14,646 bases of DNA from positions 1 to 14,646 of the forward strand of contig CBDUMS010000088.1 in NCBI GenBank assembly GCA_965368405.1, given 5' to 3'. The position numbers and the translations under genes are program-made. Source of the stretch: S012-113 sp965368405 (GTDB lineage Bacteria > Bacteroidota > Bacteroidia > Cytophagales > Cyclobacteriaceae). Below are positions 5,954 to 14,336 of this stretch, in pieces. The notes below the pieces were generated by a model. The model saw only the letters and a list, made by a program, of their open reading frames with translations, was not told the origin of the DNA and made no database searches. How positions within the stretch are numbered: position 1 is the first letter of the stretch; every line of letters starts with the position of its first letter.

Positions 5954-8932
5954 CTAGCGATTAACAAGCACGCGCATTGTATTGCTAAAGCTCGATCCTG
6001 TGGCATCTATGAAATAAATACCATTACGTTGATTACCCAGCTCTAAAGGATAAGTCTGGTTAAGAACATTTTCGAAAACCTGCGTACTTATTACCTGTCC
6101 TCGTACATCTAAGATACGAACCGTTATGTCTTGCTTATCGAGAAGGTTAAATGTGATTTTTGAATATATATCAGTAATGGGATTTGGGTAGGTCGCCACC
6201 TCATCGATGGGTAGCTCAATAAGGTCTTCGTCTCCTGAAACAAATAGCTCGATATCATCGAGATAAATATTATTGCCATCACCATCTGTTGCCTCAAAAC
6301 CAATAAATATTGTTTGCTCACCGGCAAAGTTACTAAGGTCAATAAACTGATATTGCCAATCTTCATCTGCACTTGGGCTCCATTCAAATCCCGATACCGC
6401 TGTAGCCATTTCTAATCCCGTAAATTCACCAACTAAATATTCGAAGGATTCACCTCCATTATCAGAAACCCAGATTCGGAGTAGTTCGTGATTAAAGGTA
6501 TTTTGTGCATAGGCAACCTTAAAGCGCAACCCAGCTTCAGATGCATTACTAAAATCCAACTGGGGTAGGACAAGCCAATCTTGCAATCCTTTATTGCCGA
6601 TTGAATAGATATCTAATTTTAAAGAACCATTTTCATATTGCCATGAGTTGTCATCACCTAAAGTGCTAATTGTCCAGTTATTAGACTCATTGAACGAAGT
6701 TGATATGAAGTTTTCTCGAAACGGTATTTCAACTTGGTCACTAAGGTTATTAATCACTGTTGAAATTTGATTATTCGAAAGATTTTGATCATCATTAACT
6801 AACTCGAAACTTATATTTGAAGCACCCACCTTGAATGTATTAGGGATACGAATAATTTGTTGTTCCATAGGGGCAAGATCAGTTTCTGAGATACTAATGG
6901 TCGTAAGTAGTTCGCTACCCTCTTTTACAAGTAAATCAAAGGTTGAAACAGCTGCAGCGCCTTGGTTAGCTATAATCAGGCTTAATTCATCTAAATTCTT
7001 GTCAAAGGCACCAGACTCATTCAATAAGCCAATAATTGCTATATCAGTATAATTATTATCTACTAGATGGAAGTTATCAAGATAGATGTTGTTCCCTCCT
7101 TCAGAATATCCAGCAAATGCCAATTGCACATTCTGGTTGCTATATGATGATAGATCTAAGACAACGGTTTGCCAATCGGCACGCCCAGAAGGTGTAAATT
7201 TCACCGGGGTTGAGTCGAAAGCAAGCTGATCTCCACTTCGCCGGAAAAGTGTATCTGTAAAATTAATGCCACAGTCTACAGAAAGCACCACAGCTAATTC
7301 ATCTTCTAAATCTTCTCTATTCGAATAAGCGTAGTCGAAAATAAAGGCGGCATCGCTGATTCCCGTTAGATTTAAAATAGGAAGGAATAATTGATCTGAT
7401 TGAGCCTCCTTATTATAATAGTTGAGTACAACAGCTGTATTCTCAGCTACAACATTTGGTGCAATATCTAAATTCCACTGCGATACTGGTGCACTAGATC
7501 GTACGGCCCATGATTGGGGGAATTCTGTAAATTCTTCGTCCAGCATTGTTACTGTTTCATTATAGGCTACCTGAATGCCAATTTGATTATTTTCAGTATT
7601 ATCATCCAAGCCATCGTTAACACTCAGAATGCTATAATCAACCTGATAAAGACCGTAATCATCGAATGAATACGAATCAAAAACAAGTGACATGGATTCA
7701 CTGGCCTCTAGATTGGTGGCAAATTCTTTCTCAATAATTGTAAGATTATTGATCATAAAACTAGCCGTAATGACATTTATAGTGGCCGTTCCATTATTGA
7801 TCACCTCGAATTGAGGAGTGATCTGGTTGCTGCAAATACTTAATTCTGGACTTACTATTGAAGTTATAGCGAGATCGAGTGGGGGAGGTTCTTCGAGACC
7901 TGGCGATACCAGTAAACTCGCTCTCCTGGGACTATTGTTAAGCACTATTTCCATCCTGTCTTTTTGGTCCGGGGTAAAAAGATTCATACACTCATCGTCT
8001 ACATAATCCATATAATTCATAAACATCGACGGCTCATTATTACAGGAGTATTCAGTTGTGCCTGTAGTTGGACAATTAAAATAGCTATCGAAAGTTTTAG
8101 GAGTATCTTCAACAAAATCGTCTACGTTACACCCAGCTGTGCCATATTCATCGCCCCAAATATGGCGCAGTCCAAAAAAGTGGCCTAGCTCATGGGTTAA
8201 CGTGCGGCCTTGGTTAAAACGAGAGTTATAGTCTCCTTGAGGATATATCGTCTCTGAGCCAAAAGTAGTAGTCCGAACAACAACGCCATCAGTTAATGGG
8301 TTATTCAGTGCCTCTTCATTTACCCCAGGAATAATCGTTGAAGTAGGGAACTCAGCCCATCCTAAATAATCGCCTAGCGGAGCCACCCAAATGTTTAAAA
8401 AGTCATCAGAATTCCAATAGCTCAATGCTTTAAGCTCAGTATTATCACTAAAGAACCACTCTTCTTTATTACCAGCGGTACGCGTAATTCCGGTCGTTTT
8501 AAAGCCCATAGGGTCTGATTTTGCAAGGATAAACTCAAAACCGGTATCAGCCATTAAAGGCTGGAAATTAGCTGGAGTATTAACACTATCGGCATTCAGA
8601 TGTCTAAAGTCGAGGTTTAAGGCTTCGATTTGTGCGAAGACCTGCTCGTCGGTTATGTTGGTGCCAAAGCCAACAGGCTCTCCACGGTGGATAATATGTA
8701 CAACAACCGGAATGGTATAAATTGTTGTCTCGTTCAAGCCTTCGGTCGAATTGGTGCTAAATCTTTCCAGTTTTTTGTTTTCGATCCAATTCTCGAAGTA
8801 TAAGCGTTGATTGCTAAGCTGATCTGGAGTCTTATTGAGCTTCTCTAGTTCATCTGTGGCACAGGTGCGTTGGGCCCAACTATAGCTTGAGCTAATCAAT
8901 ACCAGAACTATAATACCAAAAATCCTTTGCAC
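5954..8932 (-). CDS. Secreted M43-family zinc metalloprotease with T9SS sorting domain
   Basis: 992 residues. A Sec signal peptide (1-20, cleavage after SWA) and a short possible propeptide (about 21-70) precede the catalytic domain (about 71-335). The zinc site is HELGHFFGLRH (H247, E248, H251, G254, H257), the metzincin HExxHxxGxxH motif. A Met-turn follows at MNYMDY (M308). This is the M43 pattern of cytophagalysin and pappalysin. Downstream are two similar tandem units, about 352-625 and 629-897. Each is a CARDB-like beta domain followed by a jelly-roll-like domain that ends in GGNNIYLDN or DGNNIYLDD. The last part (about 905-992) is a T9SS type A domain with ATYPNPITD. The protease should be secreted or surface-attached and degrade extracellular protein. 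The start codon is GTG; an in-frame TAG four codons upstream rules out a longer form, and the signal peptide begins right at the GTG. Substrate specificity is unknown. Confidence 0.93.
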   Translation of the reverse strand: MQRIFGIIVLVLISSSYSWAQRTCATDELEKLNKTPDQLSNQRLYFENWIENKKLERFSTNSTEGLNETTIYTIPVVVHIIHRGEPVGFGTNITDEQVFAQIEALNLDFRHLNADSVNTPANFQPLMADTGFEFILAKSDPMGFKTTGITRTAGNKEEWFFSDNTELKALSYWNSDDFLNIWVAPLGDYLGWAEFPTSTIIPGVNEEALNNPLTDGVVVRTTTFGSETIYPQGDYNSRFNQGRTLTHELGHFFGLRHIWGDEYGTAGCNVDDFVEDTPKTFDSYFNCPTTGTTEYSCNNEPSMFMNYMDYVDDECMNLFTPDQKDRMEIVLNNSPRRASLLVSPGLEEPPPLDLAITSIVSPELSICSNQITPQFEVINNGTATINVITASFMINNLTIIEKEFATNLEASESMSLVFDSYSFDDYGLYQVDYSILSVNDGLDDNTENNQIGIQVAYNETVTMLDEEFTEFPQSWAVRSSAPVSQWNLDIAPNVVAENTAVVLNYYNKEAQSDQLFLPILNLTGISDAAFIFDYAYSNREDLEDELAVVLSVDCGINFTDTLFRRSGDQLAFDSTPVKFTPSGRADWQTVVLDLSSYSNQNVQLAFAGYSEGGNNIYLDNFHLVDNNYTDIAIIGLLNESGAFDKNLDELSLIIANQGAAAVSTFDLLVKEGSELLTTISISETDLAPMEQQIIRIPNTFKVGASNISFELVNDDQNLSNNQISTVINNLSDQVEIPFRENFISTSFNESNNWTISTLGDDNSWQYENGSLKLDIYSIGNKGLQDWLVLPQLDFSNASEAGLRFKVAYAQNTFNHELLRIWVSDNGGESFEYLVGEFTGLEMATAVSGFEWSPSADEDWQYQFIDLSNFAGEQTIFIGFEATDGDGNNIYLDDIELFVSGDEDLIELPIDEVATYPNPITDIYSKITFNLLDKQDITVRILDVRGQVISTQVFENVLNQTYPLELGNQRNGIYFIDATGSSFSNTMRVLVNR

Positions 8933-9040
8933 CTTACTTCTCTACTTTTCAGCAATTACTCGTAAATACTGTCAAACTACTATATGTAACATCAAATCCA
9001 TGATATTAGTATAGAAGAACAATCTTACAGTTAGTGATTC

Positions 9041-9048
9041 CAAAAGTA
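9041..9048 (-). promoter_or_regulatory. Candidate -7 promoter element for the M43 protease gene (TACTTTTG)
   Basis: Within the 173-base gap between mrp and the protease gene (8933-9105), the minus strand reads TACTTTTG, matching TAnnTTTG. Transcription from it would give a leader of about 100 bases before the GTG at 8932. There is no TTTG at the usual -33 distance; the nearest TTG is 27 bases upstream. Apart from this and a small hairpin next to the mrp stop, I see nothing else in the gap. Confidence 0.3.
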
Positions 9049-9077
9049 ATGAGTATCCGTCAGATTAGTAACGAGCA

Positions 9078-9107
9078 AGAGCCTATAAAGGCTTAGTGCA
9101 CGGCTCT
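9078..9107 (-). other. Small alternative hairpins at the 3' end of mrp
   Basis: AGAGCC at 9107-9102 can pair with GGCTCT at 9083-9078 (6 pairs, 18-base loop). Alternatively AGCCT at 9093-9089 can pair with AGGCT at 9084-9080 (5 pairs, 4-base loop). Both lie at or just past the mrp stop codon. No T run follows, so this is at best a weak terminator or an mRNA 3' end structure. Confidence 0.25.
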
Positions 9108-10209
9108 ATACGCCTCGGGTTATTTCTACAATCTGCGTTTTATCCTTTGTAGCATTCCTTATGGCCACTTGACTGGCAAGATTTTCGGCTAAGGCTTTAA
9201 ACGAGTCGGCCAATATTCCTTCTTTCAGTGCAGCAGGATGACCACTGTCGCCACTTTCTCTAATGTTTTGGACAAGAGGGATTTCGCCAAGTAGTGGCAA
9301 ACCTTTTTCTTTAGCCAAATCTTTACCACCACCTTCACCGAATATATAGTATTTGTTCTCAGGTAATTCTTCTGGCGTGAAGTAAGCCATGTTTTCTACT
9401 ATACCGAGCACAGGAACTTCGATGCCTCCCTGGCTAAACATATGTAAACCACGACGGGCATCGGCGAGTGCAACTTTTTGTGGCGTAGTTACGATAATCG
9501 CACCTGTTACGGGCACAGTTTGCACTAGTGTCAAGTGAATGTCGCTGGTTCCTGGAGGTAAATCAATTAGCATATAATCGAGTTCGCCCCAATCGGCATC
9601 GGTAATAAATTGTTTTAAGGCCGATGTCGCCATAGGACCGCGCCACACAATTGCACCATCCGTTGGGGCAAGGAAACCAATAGATAATATTTTTACACCA
9701 TACTGTTCGATAGGGCTTATCATAGATTTGCCATTTACATCAGACACCTTTGGCTTTTCGTTTTCGCAATTGAACATGGTTGGCATCGATGGGCCATAAA
9801 TATCGGCATCGATAATGGCAACTTTAGCACCAGAGCGGGCAAGGGCAACAGCAAGATTAGCTGTTACGGTAGATTTACCTACTCCGCCTTTACCACTGGC
9901 AACGGCAACGATATTCTTTACACCCGGCAATAAATCAGCACCAGATAATCGTGTAGTTGTAACCGAGGAGCCAAAGGTTAATTGAATATCTACATCTTCA
10001 CCAAGCTTTTCATGGATAGCATTTTCACAATCTTTTCGGATAATCTCTTTCAAGGGGCACGCCGGAGTAGTGAGCACCACTTCAAATGCTAACGATCGGT
10101 TGTCGATCTTAATGTTATCGATCATGCCCAGGGTTACGAGATCTTTATGTAAGTCCGGGTCGTTTACAGTCGAAAGTGCTTCTAAAACTAATTCTTTGGT
10201 GATATCCAT
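9106..10209 (-). CDS. mrp: Mrp/ApbC-type P-loop iron-sulfur carrier ATPase
   Basis: 367 residues, cytoplasmic. The N-terminal MIP18/DUF59 domain (about 4-80) carries the conserved TTPACPL with C51. The MinD-like P-loop NTPase domain (about 97-350) has the deviant Walker A KGGVGKST (107-114), switch I IDADIYGPSMP (133-143), a second conserved stretch IVWRGPM (187-193) and the Walker B-type LIDLPPGTSD (214-223). Members hold and transfer Fe-S clusters to target proteins. The family usually has a C-terminal CxxC for cluster binding after ENMxxF. Here that stretch reads ENMAYFTPEELPENKYYIFG (272-291) with no cysteine. From memory, Bacteroidota homologues often look like this, so it is probably lineage-wide and not a defect. 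The gene follows the propeller lipoprotein gene by 62 bases and may be co-transcribed with it or have its own promoter. Confidence 0.95.
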   Translation of the reverse strand: MDITKELVLEALSTVNDPDLHKDLVTLGMIDNIKIDNRSLAFEVVLTTPACPLKEIIRKDCENAIHEKLGEDVDIQLTFGSSVTTTRLSGADLLPGVKNIVAVASGKGGVGKSTVTANLAVALARSGAKVAIIDADIYGPSMPTMFNCENEKPKVSDVNGKSMISPIEQYGVKILSIGFLAPTDGAIVWRGPMATSALKQFITDADWGELDYMLIDLPPGTSDIHLTLVQTVPVTGAIIVTTPQKVALADARRGLHMFSQGGIEVPVLGIVENMAYFTPEELPENKYYIFGEGGGKDLAKEKGLPLLGEIPLVQNIRESGDSGHPAALKEGILADSFKALAENLASQVAIRNATKDKTQIVEITRGV

Positions 10210-10220
10210 ATTTATTTAAT

Positions 10221-10228
10221 TCTCCTCT
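10221..10228 (-). promoter_or_regulatory. Purine-rich Shine-Dalgarno-like site before mrp
   Basis: AGAGGAGA lies upstream of the mrp ATG, with GGAG about 12 bases from the start codon. The spacing is longer than ideal. It is the only clear Shine-Dalgarno-like string I see before a gene in this window and supports the ATG at 10209 as the start. Confidence 0.4.
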
Positions 10229-10271
10229 GATTAACTAAAATTTTACGCAAAATAAACAGATTTATATGATA

Positions 10272-13200
10272 TTAACGATCAATTATCAGCTTATAGGTTA
10301 GCGATCTATTAGGCTCTTCAATTACAATAAAATAAAGGCCATTTTTGAGATTTGGTGGCAAACTAATTTCATCCTTGATTTCGCCGTTTATGGGAATGCT
10401 GAGTTCGAATTTGCCGGAACTACTATATAGGTTAAGTTGATTTACCGGTGTGCCCTTTAAGCCAATAACGTTAAAGCTATTCGTCGCAACCGGATTTGGA
10501 TATATCTGATACGCGGGAAATGGTACTGCTTCAGAAATGCTGGCAATAACAGACTCGGTTTGGATTTTCAAATTGTCAATTGCCCATCCCCAGCCATTAA
10601 TATCTAGGTCGGAGGAAAGCAAAAAACGGATTAAAATCTCGTCGCCTTCATTAAAAGTGTCGAGAATATTAATCGCTCTAAAAAGAAATAAATCTTTACT
10701 TCCGGGTACAATAGGGCTAAAATTCGCCTTCCATAATTGCTTGTTGTTTGAATCATACTCATCAATTAGATTGATCCAATTTACACCGTCTAAGGAGCCC
10801 TGAACAACTACGAAATCCTTAAATTCATCACTTCCGGGCATTGCTCCAGTCTCACCTCGCTCTACCAATACAACTTCATCGAAATTGATATAAGCATTAG
10901 TCGATTTAACACGAATAGGTGATTTTAAGATAAACTGGTAGGTAGTATTTTGCTCATAATTATGATTAGAGTGAATAGCCTGCCCAGTAAAGCTATCGAA
11001 AAATCGAATACTGAAACCGTTACCAGAAAAGTCTTCATTACTACCTTCAAAGTCGTTTTCATAGCTGTCAACGACGTCGGCGAATTCGAATAGGTTGAAT
11101 TCAAACCTGTGAGAAACAAAAGGTCTTCCCTTTCTGTAGGATCGCACATGCGCGATTCCCGCGTTAGAAGCAGAAAATTCCGTGCTTAATTTTAGGATTC
11201 CTCTTTCACTGTTCGCTTCATATCTAGCACTTCGAACGCCATCAACATAAACAATAGTTGAATCAAAATCATCTTCAAACCGTACATCGAGGGTAAGATT
11301 ATCATTTAAAGAAGGTGTTGCAGATATTATAGTGGGTAGATAAACATGTTCATCAAGTTCTGCTATTTCAACGCTCCATATACCACGACCGTGTGTTCCA
11401 AGAACTACTTCCTGATCAACGATTTTCATGTCCATAACTGGAACAGCAGGAAGACTACCGGGTAAGGGATGCCAGTTGGCACCCGCATCTAGGGATTCAA
11501 ATATACCTATCTCAGTACCTGCCCACATTATTGCCGTATCGTAGGGCATAACGATTAAATCTCGTACGGCGACATCTGGAAAACCTCGACTACTAATGTC
11601 GTTTTCAAAGCCAGATATGTCATGCCATGTCTCTCCAAGGTCGTCGGTACGTACAATTTTAGGATTTTTGGCAAAGGAAAAAAGTGCAAAAGCAGTAGAA
11701 TCGAGGGTAGGGTGGGTAGCGAGACCCGAGAGCCTGCCCAAATCTTTTTCATAAATACTAACAGGGTTAAAGCTTTTTCCTTCGTCGGTAGAAATATGCA
11801 ATGCTAAGTTGCTCGTAGTTGTCATACTAGCCCCTGCCCAGACGAAATGAGAATTGGCCTGCGATATCCGCACTAGCATAGTTGAATACAATCCCCACTG
11901 CTGCGTAATGGGTGCCAGTGACCAACTATCGGCAAAGTCATCACTTCGCCAAATACCACTTATACCTGCGGTAAATACCACATCTGGGTCGGAATGAATA
12001 TTCTCGAGCTCTGTCACAAAAGGACCAAATCCGGCTCCAACATCGTCTAATCCACTTGTGCTTTGTGCTGATGATGCTCCTTCATTGGTTGACTTTTCTA
12101 TTCTGTTATTGTAGATGGTTGAGAGCAATAGGTTTTTATCCCGATAGTTCCATGCCGTTCCAAAACCATCTCCACCGTTTACTCTGCGGTACCTTGCAGT
12201 TGCCGAACCTTCGCTATTGGGTGAACTCATCCATGTGCCATTGTCCTGTAAGCCACCCGCATATCGACTTTCTCCAGGTGCTTTATCTACCGCATAAAAT
12301 TGCGAGGTATTGTAGCCGTTACCTGCATAGGTCCAGGCACCATCGAAAATGCCAGGATTAGCGGCAATATTTGAGCTATAAAGGCCACCATCATTAGCAA
12401 TAACTAGCTGAAAAGTCTTGTTAATAGGGTCGTGGATAATGGGAACGATATTATGATGATCCGGATGAACGCCAATGGCTACAGTAGAGCCGGTAGTCTG
12501 CGAGAAGCTGTTATTGCCTCCATATTGACCGTAAGCATCGGCAATTGAAGTTATTGTTGCTCCCTTGCCAATTACCTCTTCATAGCGTATTCGGAATAAT
12601 GATGTAGGAAAGTTTTCAGGCTCCCAAACACCAGTCTCGGGCAAAAATGGCCACAAAAAGAATAAATTACGAAATTCATGACCTCCATCCAGAGCTATAT
12701 TCGGATCCGGAGCAGTCTCATCGTAAGTTACATTACTAATGAATAGGTATTCGCGCGAATTTGTTTCCCAGCTCGAATTTTCAGCATTGAAAGTCAGGAG
12801 ATTAAAAATAATATCCTTTTGCTGATCGCGGAATGAAACCATAAGCTGACGATTGTTTTCAATGTCCCAAATCTGAAAGGGAACATCTACATAGTCCTCA
12901 TAGGAATATTCATTCGGGGCTACACCTGAACCTCGACCATCGGGAACCGTAAACCGATGTGCTTTTTGCTGCAAAATTCCGCCTTCACCATCTGGCCCAA
13001 AACGAATTTCTACTGAAACAAAATCTTCAGGAGCTTCTTCGCCAATAGCAATTTTACTGTTGTAGTATACCCCAGAGTTAAACGGATTTAGACTAAAGAA
13101 TGATTCTATGTCTATCTCCTCTGCACCGGCAAAGCGTTTACCAAGGTTTTCTGTAGCAGAGCTCACCTCAAATTTCCAGAGATTGACTCCCCCAACGTAG

Positions 13201-14336
13201 ACCTCATCAAGCTCGAAAGGATGGGCCAAAATAGTGTTGTCATACCAGCCTTGTCCACCGAGAAAATCGATGTTCTCACCATCCTGATTTATTGTTATAT
13301 CCCAGGTTGCGGCAGCATCGCTCGTGAAATAAAGATCCGAACCTGTTCCACTTAAATCACCTTGAACTGAGGCGTATAATCTTGAAGGGTTCACAGGACT
13401 TACTGCAATTTCTATTCTTCCTGAAGGGCTTAAACCATTACTGAAGTCACTCCACGTTTCACCCGCGTCTAATGATTTTATAACACCAACCTCATCAATG
13501 GCAGCATAAAGGATATTGAAGTCGCTGGGGTCTGCAACAATCTGATGTACATAGCTCTGACTTTGATGCTTCTGCTGCCAAGAAATACCGCCATCAATCG
13601 ATTTAAAAATCCCTGATCCTTGTGTTGGGTTATACCGCAGATCGGTACTAGTCGCCGCTAGCACTATGTTTTCATTTGCTGGATCAACAACAAGCCTATT
13701 AACAATCTCAAAATCAGGATTTTCAGTTGTTGATGCCAGAGGCACCCAGGTCTCACCTCTATCTGTTGATTTAATAATTCCATTCCCCTTAATAAAACTA
13801 AAGTTTCTACCCCAGCCCTCACCTGTACCTGCGTACATGACATCACGATTAGATTCCGCCATGACAATCCATGAAATAGAGAGGTTCGGAATATCGGGGC
13901 TTTTGTTGACCCAGTTTTGACCACCATCGGTGGTCTTCCAGATACCGCCACCTACACCTCCTGCATACCAGGTTCGATGAGTATTGTCATCAGGATCAAT
14001 TACTAAGCCTCTGGTTCGGCCAGGTACATTGCCTGGTCCGCGTTCAATGAACTCATAGGATTCACTAAGTCTTAAACTTCGACTAGCATTATTCGCTTTC
14101 TCAAGTTCCTTCTGTCGATAGCCTACTGGATACGCTGGCCTGCTATCACCCGATTTAGTGCGCAATTCCTCATTAAGTTTAAGATATTGATCAGGGTTAT
14201 CAGCCTTTTTTATCTGATCATAAGCTATATCGTGTTGCTCTTTTGTACGAGTATTTTGGTCTGTATCAGAACAGCTGATAATTCCAAATAATAGTAATTG
14301 AAGTAGAATAAGGCGCTTAGAATGCATTGTTCTCAT
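10272..14336 (-). CDS. Asp-box/VPS10-like beta-propeller surface lipoprotein with T9SS sorting domain
   Basis: 1354 residues. The N-terminus is a lipoprotein signal: hydrophobic core, then the lipobox IISC with C22, followed by SDTD. A polar linker (about 25-95) leads into a large propeller with at least nine Asp boxes (SxDxGxTW type). These lie at 134-142, 189-197, 245-253, 287-295, 337-345, 797-805, 848-856, 896-904 and 947-955, with a decayed copy near 748. This is the sortilin/VPS10 or BNR-repeat type of blade. The phrases GGVGGGIWKTTDGG and GGLQDNGTW are typical of Bacteroidota members. About 200 residues (about 392-590) without Asp boxes interrupt the propeller. A beta domain (about 1005-1085), a jelly-roll-like domain (about 1090-1260) and a T9SS type A domain (about 1272-1354, IYPNPVATN) follow. 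No catalytic motif is evident, and function is unknown. A second ATG at 14327 also fits the signal peptide. The start overlaps the upstream partial gene. Confidence 0.88.
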   Translation of the reverse strand: MRTMHSKRLILLQLLLFGIISCSDTDQNTRTKEQHDIAYDQIKKADNPDQYLKLNEELRTKSGDSRPAYPVGYRQKELEKANNASRSLRLSESYEFIERGPGNVPGRTRGLVIDPDDNTHRTWYAGGVGGGIWKTTDGGQNWVNKSPDIPNLSISWIVMAESNRDVMYAGTGEGWGRNFSFIKGNGIIKSTDRGETWVPLASTTENPDFEIVNRLVVDPANENIVLAATSTDLRYNPTQGSGIFKSIDGGISWQQKHQSQSYVHQIVADPSDFNILYAAIDEVGVIKSLDAGETWSDFSNGLSPSGRIEIAVSPVNPSRLYASVQGDLSGTGSDLYFTSDAAATWDITINQDGENIDFLGGQGWYDNTILAHPFELDEVYVGGVNLWKFEVSSATENLGKRFAGAEEIDIESFFSLNPFNSGVYYNSKIAIGEEAPEDFVSVEIRFGPDGEGGILQQKAHRFTVPDGRGSGVAPNEYSYEDYVDVPFQIWDIENNRQLMVSFRDQQKDIIFNLLTFNAENSSWETNSREYLFISNVTYDETAPDPNIALDGGHEFRNLFFLWPFLPETGVWEPENFPTSLFRIRYEEVIGKGATITSIADAYGQYGGNNSFSQTTGSTVAIGVHPDHHNIVPIIHDPINKTFQLVIANDGGLYSSNIAANPGIFDGAWTYAGNGYNTSQFYAVDKAPGESRYAGGLQDNGTWMSSPNSEGSATARYRRVNGGDGFGTAWNYRDKNLLLSTIYNNRIEKSTNEGASSAQSTSGLDDVGAGFGPFVTELENIHSDPDVVFTAGISGIWRSDDFADSWSLAPITQQWGLYSTMLVRISQANSHFVWAGASMTTTSNLALHISTDEGKSFNPVSIYEKDLGRLSGLATHPTLDSTAFALFSFAKNPKIVRTDDLGETWHDISGFENDISSRGFPDVAVRDLIVMPYDTAIMWAGTEIGIFESLDAGANWHPLPGSLPAVPVMDMKIVDQEVVLGTHGRGIWSVEIAELDEHVYLPTIISATPSLNDNLTLDVRFEDDFDSTIVYVDGVRSARYEANSERGILKLSTEFSASNAGIAHVRSYRKGRPFVSHRFEFNLFEFADVVDSYENDFEGSNEDFSGNGFSIRFFDSFTGQAIHSNHNYEQNTTYQFILKSPIRVKSTNAYINFDEVVLVERGETGAMPGSDEFKDFVVVQGSLDGVNWINLIDEYDSNNKQLWKANFSPIVPGSKDLFLFRAINILDTFNEGDEILIRFLLSSDLDINGWGWAIDNLKIQTESVIASISEAVPFPAYQIYPNPVATNSFNVIGLKGTPVNQLNLYSSSGKFELSIPINGEIKDEISLPPNLKNGLYFIVIEEPNRSLTYKLIIDR

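Noticed and set aside
6124..6387. 87-codon minus-strand frame within the 3' part of the M43 protease gene, considered as evidence of a frameshift.
   Set aside because: The main frame continues unbroken through a full T9SS domain, so there is no frameshift; this is another frame of the same DNA.
12056..12361. 101-codon open frame on the plus strand, rich in Cys, His and Leu, inside the propeller gene.
   Set aside because: Antisense to conserved propeller coding sequence; its unusual composition is what an antisense frame gives. No independent start signal.
10272..14336. The Asp-box repeats as a sialidase (neuraminidase) catalytic domain.
   Set aside because: Asp boxes are shared by sialidases and sortilin-type propellers. 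The Arg triad and FRIP-like motif of sialidases are not seen, and blade count and phrases fit VPS10-like proteins.
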